The position numbers were made by a program, and so were the translations under genes. Positions 57,019 through 64,000 of a DNA stretch of 64,000 nt are shown here, piece by piece. The notes below the pieces were generated by a model. That model was not told the DNA's origin, did no database searches, and saw only the letters and a list, made by a program, of their open reading frames with translations. Position 1 is the first letter of the stretch; each line of letters begins with the position of its first letter. Origin of the DNA: Arenibacter arenosicollis (GTDB lineage Bacteria > Bacteroidota > Bacteroidia > Flavobacteriales > Flavobacteriaceae); assembly GCF_014397245.1 (NCBI RefSeq), contig NZ_JACLHY010000007.1, positions 142,293 to 206,292 on the forward strand, written 5' to 3'.

Positions 57019-58488
57019 ATGAGCCATCTAAAAAGAAGAACTTTTATGAAAAATGTGGTCACCGCAGGAGTTGGGGCCTCTATTCTACCTATCAATTCAT
57101 TAAACGCCAATAAGGTGCAGGAGGAGCTCGCCTCCGAATGGACCAAACCTTCGGCAGCGTCAAAAAAAATAATTATCGGGGGAGCAGGAATTGGGGGCCT
57201 ATGCTGTGCCTATGAACTGATGAAAAAGGGTCATGAGGTTGTGGTTTTGGAAGCATCAGGTAGACATGGTGGACATGTGTATACCACGCGCGATGAGTTG
57301 TCCGATGGGCTTTATGGAGATTTTGGTCAGGAACATATTGTTAAACCCGGTTATGAAAGATATTGGAAATACCTCGAAGAATTCAACATTACGGCACTTC
57401 CCTACCCTAGGAGAAAAAATTTAAAACGACGGATCAATGGAAAGTTCTACACGGAACAAATGCTCCAAGACCCTGCGGTATTGAAAGATTTTGGATTTAA
57501 TAAAAAAGAAATAAACCATTTATCTACCCATCCTTGGTCCGATCTAAAATCGCTTTATACCAAGCCATACTTGGATGTCTTCAAAGATGAATACCAACCC
57601 TTCAATGTTGGGTATGATGCATTGGACAATGTACCCATGTCTGATATTTATAAAAAAGAAGGTGCTTCCCCAGCGGCCTTGGGCTTTTTGGGGGGAAATA
57701 ACTCTTCCGCACTTTATGAATTGTGGTATGCCGCCATCTTAAAAATGAGGGGTGTGGCTACCTACCCCACCGAAGTTTTTAGATTAAAAGGAGGGAACCA
57801 AATGTTACCGAATGCATTTGCCAAAAGATTGGGTTCCAGAGTTTGGCTTAATTGTCCCATTACTGCCATAACCAACGGGGAAACAGGGGTAACCGTTACC
57901 TATGAAAGGCAAAAAGAGGTGAAAGAAATTACCGGTGATTATTTTGTGAATTGCATTCCACTTCCTACCCTTAAAAATATCCCCATACAGCCTGTATTAC
58001 CTGATAAAAAACAATATATCAACGAAAATATCACCTATGATTCTTACCAACGATTTGTATTTCAGGCGAGCTCCAAGTTTTGGGAAGATGATGGCTTTAA
58101 GGATATTAACATGAGTCTGGACCATCCAGATCTCTGGGAAGTATGGCAATCCGCAGAAGAAGTTGATACCCATCGTGTGATCGTACTAGGGACAGGACCA
58201 GGAGGGGTTTCACCGCAGCGAGTACTGGCAGCCTTTCGCGAAGTCTATCCTGGAAAGGGAGATACGATCGAATTGGCTGTGGGCCGGGATTGGACCAAAC
58301 AAAAATATTCGCCCAATTGTGAAAGAACCGCCTTTCCAATTGGAGCACTCAGTAAATTTTGGCCCCATATCATAGAACCTGAAGGCCGCATCCATTTTGC
58401 AGGTGCTTATGCAGATAACCTTAATTGGGGAACAGAAGCCGCTACTAGGTCCGCTAACCGTGTTGCAGAAACCATAGACAAGCTCTAA
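57019..58488 (+). CDS. Secreted FAD-dependent amine oxidase-like protein
   Basis: 489 aa. Tat-type signal (KRRTFMKNVVTAGVGASIL). FAD-binding motif IIIGGAGIGGLCCAYELMKK then VVVLEASGRHGGHVYTT, the flavin amine oxidase signature. The C-terminal GRIHFAGAYADNLNWGTEAA closes the FAD site. Substrate unknown. The c-type cytochrome encoded 11 nt downstream could take its electrons, so the pair may act as a periplasmic dehydrogenase. Confidence 0.88.
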   Translation: MSHLKRRTFMKNVVTAGVGASILPINSLNANKVQEELASEWTKPSAASKKIIIGGAGIGGLCCAYELMKKGHEVVVLEASGRHGGHVYTTRDELSDGLYGDFGQEHIVKPGYERYWKYLEEFNITALPYPRRKNLKRRINGKFYTEQMLQDPAVLKDFGFNKKEINHLSTHPWSDLKSLYTKPYLDVFKDEYQPFNVGYDALDNVPMSDIYKKEGASPAALGFLGGNNSSALYELWYAAILKMRGVATYPTEVFRLKGGNQMLPNAFAKRLGSRVWLNCPITAITNGETGVTVTYERQKEVKEITGDYFVNCIPLPTLKNIPIQPVLPDKKQYINENITYDSYQRFVFQASSKFWEDDGFKDINMSLDHPDLWEVWQSAEEVDTHRVIVLGTGPGGVSPQRVLAAFREVYPGKGDTIELAVGRDWTKQKYSPNCERTAFPIGALSKFWPHIIEPEGRIHFAGAYADNLNWGTEAATRSANRVAETIDKL

Positions 58489-58499
58489 TCCCTGATAGG

Positions 58500-59228
58500 A
58501 TGAGACAAAATGTAATTAGTGGCGTTATCGTTTGTATTTGTTTCTATTTTCTCTTGGGTTTTTCATCATTTCAAAATCAAGAAAATAACCCACCAGAAAT
58601 TAGAATAATAGTACCTTTTGCCAACAGTGCATTTAGATGGAACTCCATTTTACAGTATGAAATTCAGGTTTTGGATGTTGAGGATGGCAATTCTGAATAC
58701 GATGAAATTAGCCCGAACGAAGTGCTTTTAGTAGTAAAGCATTTGCAGGATTCATCCGAGGTTAAACCCTATTTACAGCGTGAGGCCAATACCAATTATA
58801 AGCCGTTGGTCCAGATGGGTAATTCAACCTGCTTCAATTGCCACAAAGCCAAAGGAACATTAATAGGTCCATCGTTTGAACGTATTGCTGCCAAATACAA
58901 TAATGACCAAAATGTTATAAATTCCCTAGCTGAAAAAATAATCTCTGGGAGCACTTCTGTTTGGGGTGATGAGAAAATGCCCCCCCATCCAGACTTGAAG
59001 GTTGGGCAGGTCCAAGAAATGGTCCGTTGGATTTTGGCCAATAATTTAGATTCAAATAAAGATTATTTAACGGGAATTAAAGGTACTATCAAAACAAAGG
59101 AAAAAGCAGTGTCCGCTTCCGAAAAAGGTGCCATTGTTTTAACAGCAAGGTATAGTGATCATGGTTCAAATGATCAAAGGCACAACAGTAAACAAGCCGA
59201 AAATACACTTATATTAAAAAGCAACTGA
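58500..59228 (+). CDS. c-type cytochrome with an Ig-like N-terminal part
   Basis: 242 aa. Signal anchor (residues 1-25), an Ig-like segment (~30-100, PPEIRIIVPFANSAFRWNSI), then a class I cytochrome c domain with haem site CFNCHKAKG and Met ligand region DEKMPPHPDL. C-terminal beta strands of unknown role (GAIVLTARYSDHGSND). It starts 11 nt after the flavoprotein gene; likely its redox partner in the periplasm. Confidence 0.85.
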   Translation: MRQNVISGVIVCICFYFLLGFSSFQNQENNPPEIRIIVPFANSAFRWNSILQYEIQVLDVEDGNSEYDEISPNEVLLVVKHLQDSSEVKPYLQREANTNYKPLVQMGNSTCFNCHKAKGTLIGPSFERIAAKYNNDQNVINSLAEKIISGSTSVWGDEKMPPHPDLKVGQVQEMVRWILANNLDSNKDYLTGIKGTIKTKEKAVSASEKGAIVLTARYSDHGSNDQRHNSKQAENTLILKSN

Positions 59229-59313
59229 CTATTGTTGGAACAAAGCGAATGCTCCAGCTGGCCATCCCTTTAAATAATCCACGGTATAATTTTATTAGCG
59301 GACAATTTAACCC

Positions 59314-61341
59314 TTACCAAATCTTGATTCTTTCAGATTCAGGTTTGAAATTGTTTTCTCCGTTTTTAACTTCAAAGGCCTCATAAAAGGGAGTGAAATT
59401 CATTAAGGGCCCATTTACACGCCACATGGGCGGCGAATGTGGGTCGGTAGCCACATAATTTCGTAAAAATTCATCCCGCATTTTAACACGCCAAATACGT
59501 GCAATAGATAAAAAGAAACGTTGGTCCGGAGTAAAGCCGCCAATTTTTGTAGTGTCCTGTCCTTGTTCTGTCAACTTAAAGGCATCATAGGCAATGGCAA
59601 TACCACCGTTATCCGCCGTGTTTTCACCCACCGTTAAGGCTCCTTTGAGGTGCACACTGTCCAATACGGTAAAATCACTATACTGGTCAATAATTTGTTG
59701 TGTTTTTGCCTTAAATTTTGTGTAATCGTCTTCCGTCCACCAATTGGATACATTTCCATTTTTGTCGTACTGTGCACCTTGATCGTCAAAAGCATGCGTA
59801 AACTCATGACCGATCACCATCCCAATTCCACCATAATTAACGGCATCGTCGGCATACAGATCAAAATAGGGCGACTGTAATATACCTGCCGGAAATACAA
59901 TTTCGTTCAAAGAGGGGTTATAATAGGCCGTAACTGTAGACGGAGTGGTATGCCACTGGTCCCTATTGGGCGCTTTGTTTAGGTCCGCCAATTCATACTG
60001 GTATTCGTCTTGCCGTAAAGCAACTACATTTTCAAAAAACTTCTCTCTATCTATTTCCACATCGTAGGTTCTCCATACATCCGGATATCCTATTTTCTTG
60101 TTTATGGCGTAGAGTTTGTCCTTGGCCTTTAGCTTGGTGCTATCGCTCATCCAATCCAGCTGCTCAATTCTTTTTTCCAGGGTTTTCTGAAAATTATTGA
60201 CCAGATCCAATGCCCGTTTTTTGGCATCTTCATTAAAGTATCGCTTTACATACAATTGCCCAAGCGCGAAACCTATTTGCTGGTCCACATTACGTGTCAT
60301 CTGTAGTTTTCGCGGTTGTTGTTGGGTCTGACCGGATAATACTTTAGAATATTCAAAGGCTGCATCTTGAAAAGGGGTACTTAAAATATTGTCATGCGAG
60401 CCTATAGAATTAGCTTTTAAAAATACCTTCCAATCCTTCAACGGAATAGAAGTCAACATGGAGTTTAGGGTTTCATAATATGCCGGCTGACCAACGTCTA
60501 CTGAATCCACTTCGGCACCTAAATTTTTCAACATAGTTTTCCAGCCAATATTACTTTGGGTCTTGTCTAAACCAGAAACGGATAATTTATGGTAGTTCTC
60601 TTTTACAACTCTTCTTTCCAAACGGGTTTTATGGGATTCTGCCAATTGTTTTTCAATGGCATATACGGTATTTGCCTGCTGTTTGGCAGAGGCCACCCCT
60701 ACCAATTCAAACACAGTGGCAAGGTAGGTCTTATAGGCTTCTTGAATCTTTTTAACCGAAGGATCTTCTCCAAAATAATAATCACGGTCGGGTAAGCCCA
60801 AACCTGTTTGCGTGAAATGCAAAATATTGATACTGCTGTTTTTTTGATCAGGAGAAATGTAGGGGGCAATCATAGAATAGTCGCCCGATTTTATTTGCTC
60901 TGCAACAAACACCATCATCATCGGAATATTGGCTATGGCATCTATCCTTTTTAAAATGGGCAATATAGGAGTTACACCCCTTAGATCTATACCAATAGTA
61001 TCCATTCCGGAAGCGTAAAAATCGCCAACTTGTTGTTCAATGCTACCTTTGGCATGATTCCCACTGGATACTTCATCGAGGATGTTTTGCAATAATTCTT
61101 GCTGCGGAATATTTAAAAAACGGTAAGACCCTACTCCTACTTGGTCTTCAGCAATAACAGCTTCATCATACCAAGTTTTATTAACGTGGTCGAAGAAATT
61201 ATCTCCCGGTTTTATCCCTTCTGAAATACCTTCAAAAACTACGGTTTTATCTTCGGATTGAAGTTCATTTTTATTGGAAGGCTCATTTTTACAGGAAATA
61301 ATCAGGAAAGCTAGAAGTGGAAAGAAGACCAATTTATTCAT
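59314..61341 (-). CDS. M13-family metallopeptidase, lipoprotein
   Basis: 675 aa from the ATG at 61341 (lipobox LLAFLIISC); the frame opens at 61374 but a -7 element at 61362-61369 lies in that extension. Neprilysin-like: zinc motif MVIGHEFTHAFDDQGAQYDK, third ligand in VGENTADNGGIAIAYDAF, and C-terminal NGPLMNFTPFYEAFEVK. It cleaves oligopeptides in the periplasm. Full length for a bacterial PepO-type enzyme. Confidence 0.93.
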   Translation of the reverse strand: MNKLVFFPLLAFLIISCKNEPSNKNELQSEDKTVVFEGISEGIKPGDNFFDHVNKTWYDEAVIAEDQVGVGSYRFLNIPQQELLQNILDEVSSGNHAKGSIEQQVGDFYASGMDTIGIDLRGVTPILPILKRIDAIANIPMMMVFVAEQIKSGDYSMIAPYISPDQKNSSINILHFTQTGLGLPDRDYYFGEDPSVKKIQEAYKTYLATVFELVGVASAKQQANTVYAIEKQLAESHKTRLERRVVKENYHKLSVSGLDKTQSNIGWKTMLKNLGAEVDSVDVGQPAYYETLNSMLTSIPLKDWKVFLKANSIGSHDNILSTPFQDAAFEYSKVLSGQTQQQPRKLQMTRNVDQQIGFALGQLYVKRYFNEDAKKRALDLVNNFQKTLEKRIEQLDWMSDSTKLKAKDKLYAINKKIGYPDVWRTYDVEIDREKFFENVVALRQDEYQYELADLNKAPNRDQWHTTPSTVTAYYNPSLNEIVFPAGILQSPYFDLYADDAVNYGGIGMVIGHEFTHAFDDQGAQYDKNGNVSNWWTEDDYTKFKAKTQQIIDQYSDFTVLDSVHLKGALTVGENTADNGGIAIAYDAFKLTEQGQDTTKIGGFTPDQRFFLSIARIWRVKMRDEFLRNYVATDPHSPPMWRVNGPLMNFTPFYEAFEVKNGENNFKPESERIKIW

Positions 61342-61361
61342 TTGTGGACGATATGTTTTCT

Positions 61362-61369
61362 CAAATATA
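61362..61369 (-). promoter_or_regulatory. candidate -7 element of the M13 peptidase gene
   Basis: On the minus strand TATATTTG fits TAnnTTTG, 21 nt before the ATG at 61341, supporting that start. Confidence 0.5.
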
Positions 61370-61628
61370 AGCATTATTTATAGTTGGGATTATACTGGAC
61401 ATTGAGGGTTGATCAGCATGCTGATTAAAGCTATACTACCCTACTCCCCCGATGGCTGGTGGAAAAGAATAGCATAAATATTATTATTCCAGAATAGGGA
61501 ACAATGGTCAAGAGTCAGGATAAACTTAGGGTAATTGACGGGGTTAGGGCAAAATTGGTTATCTTTAATGTAATCAAGTGTTTAGCACACCCTGACCTTG
61601 ATTATTTATTAATAAAACAATAGATATT
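61370..61628. other. intergenic region
   Basis: About 260 bases between divergent genes; TTATCTTTAAT near 61559 is a weak -7 candidate for the gene at 61629. Confidence 0.4.
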
Positions 61629-61880
61629 ATGAGCCGATTAAAAGAACTTAAATATTTTACTTTGGTAATGCTCCTATTTGGCTTTCTTACGGCCGGAACA
61701 TTGAACTCCTGTAGGGAGCAAAAAAAGGAGGAAAAGACAGAACAGCATGGAGAGGATATGATGGAAGAAGGTGAAGTTCATGAAGAACATCCTACAAATG
61801 ACGCTGACGAACATCCCAAAAAAGAGGAAGAAGAACATCCAAAAAGCGAGGAACATCCTAAGGATTCCGTATCAGAATAG
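61629..61880 (+). CDS. His/Glu-rich mini-lipoprotein
   Basis: 83 aa. Lipobox-like TAGTLNSC after an N-terminal signal, then a 55-residue tail almost entirely Glu, Lys, Asp and His with repeated EHP units (EEHP, DEHP, EEHP, SEEHP). Such tails can bind divalent metal; this is inference. Its 3' end overlaps the convergent transglutaminase-like gene by 9 bp. Low complexity but normal start and signal, so a gene is likely. Confidence 0.6.
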   Translation: MSRLKELKYFTLVMLLFGFLTAGTLNSCREQKKEEKTEQHGEDMMEEGEVHEEHPTNDADEHPKKEEEEHPKSEEHPKDSVSE

Positions 61881-63251
61881 ACTTACCATATCTTTTGAGG
61901 TTTCTTTCCCAACATTCCTATTAAACCAAAAAAACGTTTTTGGGAAGGCTGGATTTTTTCCTATTTCCATTACCGGATAGGCCAAAAAGTTGATCGGTCC
62001 TGAAAGTGGACCAGGTTCTACTTTAAGATCCCGCCCTCGACTAAATTCGATTCGATTTGCCGGATGACGGCCAAAATAGTAGGTAGCAAGAGCCGTGTAT
62101 TTATTGGCTTCACTAATATCTACAGGCCACCATTTACCCTCTGCATAAAATTCTGCCCAGCAGTGATAACCATCAATACCACCTTCGTCCCGGTCTGATG
62201 GGATGGACGCCCCAACGGCAAATCTGGATGGTATTCCCGCAGATCTGGCCAGGGATATGAACAAAGAATGGAACTCAGTGCAGTTGCCACTAAGTGCATC
62301 ACAGGCGTAAACCGCATCACCCGTGCCGTATTTCCCCGCTTTAATGTAGCGCATATTATCTATTACATAGTCGTACAAGGCCCTTGCCTCCATAATACTT
62401 CCTTCGCTACTTTTTTGTGCAATAACGGAATCTGCCAGGATTTTAAATCGGTCTCCTACAGGCATCAGTAAATTGGCATTAAGATATCTTGTTGGTGAAG
62501 CTTCTTCTTCATAGGGCTTTTTCTCCTGCCTTACTACATCGTAAACCAGTTCCATTTTCCTTCCACTATGTTCAGGGAAAAGTTCCATGTACAAGATGGA
62601 ATTTCCGTATTGTTTTTCTTCAAGTATCCGATGTTCCGCGGGAGCTTCGATAGTCCGTAACACAACCGTTTGAAAGCGATCGCTCTGCGGAACGGGAATC
62701 CAAATTCTTGCCGATTCCTTCATTTCAGGTAGTGTAACCTCATAATGAAATTCAAATTTGTCCTCCCCTTCCAAGACACCAAGCAAATCTGAGGTTGCGT
62801 TTAGAACAGGCATTCTATACCACGTCTTGTCCTTACGTTGTTTCCATGTATAAAAGGGTTTACCATTAAGCTTGTGCAAGGTGGTTTCGGTTACGGACAT
62901 ACTGCCAGGATCTCCGTCCAAGAAAAAATCCACGTCATATACATCACCGCTTATATCGGCCAGATCAACACATGCAAAATGCCGTTGAGGCCCTAAATTG
63001 GATAGGTATTCGGTATGCACCCGAACCAATTGCAGGCGTAGTTCTTTTCCATCCGCAGACATATTAAAATATCCGCCCCCCTCTTCTACCTTCTTGGCGA
63101 TATTGGCCTTAATGCCCGCCTCAATATCGGCCGTAACTACCTTGGGTATGTTCTTAACTGCGAGCGTTTCTTCCTTTTTTTGCTTTGTCCCTGGATTGCA
63201 TGCCATCATCGCGGAAAGTACAAATGCAAAGATAATCCGAGAGTCTTTCAT
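61872..63251 (-). CDS. Transglutaminase-like lipoprotein
   Basis: 459 aa from the ATG at 63251 (AFVLSAMMAC lipobox); the frame opens at 63305. Residues ~330-420 are a transglutaminase-core cysteine peptidase domain: Cys in SGNCTEFHSLFISLARSAGI, His in GGIDGYHCWAEFYAEGKWW, Asp in WPVDISEANK. The N-terminal ~300 residues are beta-rich and unassigned. Probably a periplasmic peptidase or cross-linking enzyme. Confidence 0.88.
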   Translation of the reverse strand: MKDSRIIFAFVLSAMMACNPGTKQKKEETLAVKNIPKVVTADIEAGIKANIAKKVEEGGGYFNMSADGKELRLQLVRVHTEYLSNLGPQRHFACVDLADISGDVYDVDFFLDGDPGSMSVTETTLHKLNGKPFYTWKQRKDKTWYRMPVLNATSDLLGVLEGEDKFEFHYEVTLPEMKESARIWIPVPQSDRFQTVVLRTIEAPAEHRILEEKQYGNSILYMELFPEHSGRKMELVYDVVRQEKKPYEEEASPTRYLNANLLMPVGDRFKILADSVIAQKSSEGSIMEARALYDYVIDNMRYIKAGKYGTGDAVYACDALSGNCTEFHSLFISLARSAGIPSRFAVGASIPSDRDEGGIDGYHCWAEFYAEGKWWPVDISEANKYTALATYYFGRHPANRIEFSRGRDLKVEPGPLSGPINFLAYPVMEIGKNPAFPKTFFWFNRNVGKETSKDMVSLF

Positions 63252-63417
63252 ACGGGATAGGTTTAAGGTTTCTATGAATTTACGATAATTCCTTGGTTCA
63301 TCCAATAGAGCTGCCGGACCAATTATTTATAAAGTGGATACGCCATAAATATAAATAAGTGTGTAATGGCTATGTAGCTATAACTGAATTTGAAAAGTAT
63401 TTCAATTGTTGTCGAAC

Positions 63418-63822
63418 TTAGCCTTTAAGTGATTTCATATCAATTACAAACCGATAGTGTACATCACTCTTTAGCATACGTTCATAAGCTTTATTAATAT
63501 CTTGATTTTTAATGACCTCTATATCCGAAGTAATATTGTGCTTTCCACAGAAATCCAGTAATTCTTGTGTTTCTGCAATTCCACCAATTAATGCTCCCGC
63601 AACCGATCTGCCACCACTGATCATAGGGACAGTCACCAACATTGGGTCCAAAGGTCCCAAATAACCAACAACAACCAAAGTGCCATTAGTAGCTAAGGTC
63701 CCGTTGTATGGATTTAAATCATGTGCGTAGGAAACAGTATGGATTATAACATCAAAATGTCCCATAACGCTTGCCATCTGCTCTTCATCAGTGGAAATTA
63801 TAACCTGATCCTTTCCTGGAGC
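63418..63822 (-). pseudogene. C-terminal fragment of a zinc-type alcohol dehydrogenase
   Basis: About 134 codons of the Rossmann and C-terminal part of an MDR alcohol dehydrogenase of the cinnamyl-alcohol type: PGKDQVIISTDEEQMASVMG, FDVIIHTVSYAHDLNPYNGT, LVVVGYLGPLDP, GGIAETQELLDFCGKHNITS and HYRFVIDMKSLKG. The N-terminal catalytic half (about 210 residues) is missing. An in-frame TAG lies at 63823, where the IS-associated sequence begins. Probably cut by that element. Confidence 0.8.
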
Positions 63823-63823
63823 C

Positions 63824-64000
63824 TATCAAATAAAAAAAAACCATCGATTACGATGGTTTTTTATAAGTATAATATGTCTAGTCCTGAAATAGCGTTACAC
63901 AAAAAGAAAGTGTAATGAACAAATCAGAACAGATGTACATCAAGCGTACCCAAAAGGACTACTCAATGTCGTTCAAACTTAAAGTGGTCAACGAAATAGA
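63824..64000 (+). mobile_element. IS3-type insertion sequence, left end (cut by window edge)
   Basis: The boundary with the alcohol dehydrogenase fragment is at about 63823. A hairpin AAAAAACCATCG / CGATGGTTTTTT lies at 63835-63862. A TG-initiated sequence (TGTCTAGTCCTGAAATAGCG, from about 63875) could be the terminal inverted repeat; the exact left end is uncertain. The rest lies outside the window. Confidence 0.6.
63915..64000 (+). CDS. IS3-family OrfA (N-terminal, partial)
   Basis: 28 codons before the edge: MNKSEQMYIKRTQKDYSMSF then KLKVVNEI. This matches the N-terminal helix-turn-helix of IS3-type OrfA proteins of Flavobacteria (KRTQKDYS.SFK..VV.E). OrfA binds the element ends. Cut by the window edge. 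Confidence 0.7.
   Translation, partial: MNKSEQMYIKRTQKDYSMSFKLKVVNEI

Noticed and set aside
61674..61856. Minus-strand Phe/Met-rich frame opposite the mini-lipoprotein
   Set aside because: It is the antisense of the Glu/Lys repeats; the plus-strand gene with a signal peptide is better.

Overview
The window looks like chromosome from a marine member of the Flavobacteriaceae (Bacteroidota), broadly Arenibacter/Maribacter/Zobellia-like. The genus is a guess. The signs are AT-rich DNA, A-rich ribosome-binding regions without strong Shine-Dalgarno sites, a few TAnnTTTG -7 elements, many SPII lipoproteins, CarboxypepD_reg/plug proteins, a MenB menaquinone gene and ~286-residue RpoD-type sigma factors. 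No rRNA, tRNA or CRISPR array was seen.

Layout. 0-9.6 kb: a sigma factor cut by the left edge, a DUF6155-like protein, a helicase, a glycosyltransferase, menB, a one-domain helicase-like protein and two CarboxypepD_reg proteins. 10-16 kb: an FRG-domain protein, then a tight cell-wall cluster (3D-domain protein, amidase, M14 peptidase), a small membrane protein and a GDPD-like/alkaline phosphatase fusion. 16-19 kb: OmpA-like lipoprotein, VWA lipoprotein and an amino-sugar phosphate isomerase. 19.4-29 kb: a long co-directional run with a two-subunit periplasmic molybdenum hydroxylase and its cofactor genes (moaD, moaA, mobA, moeB-rhodanese, moeA, xdhC, mocA-like), with a ChbG-type deacetylase embedded. 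29-38 kb: amidohydrolase, RecQ, metallophosphoesterase, small lipoproteins and a four-repeat CHRD lipoprotein.

38.4-53.2 kb is an accessory, decaying region. It is bracketed by two paralogous unknown lipoproteins. Inside are a persulfide/thiosulfate cluster (MBL-rhodanese plus split YeeE/YedE), a caspase-like protein without catalytic residues, a nucleoside hydrolase, and several broken genes: a phosphotransferase with an in-frame stop, a truncated leishmanolysin-like protease, a frameshifted dienoyl-CoA reductase and one unidentified remnant. A dispersed repeat family, all copies in one orientation and partly palindromic, fills the gaps and flanks the sulfur cluster on both sides. This is the best candidate for something undescribed.

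53-64 kb: a propeller/toroid protein, a second RpoD-like sigma factor, a secreted flavin amine oxidase paired with a c-type cytochrome, an M13 peptidase, a His/Glu-rich mini-lipoprotein, a transglutaminase-like lipoprotein, and an alcohol dehydrogenase fragment that ends beside the start of an IS3-type element cut by the right edge.
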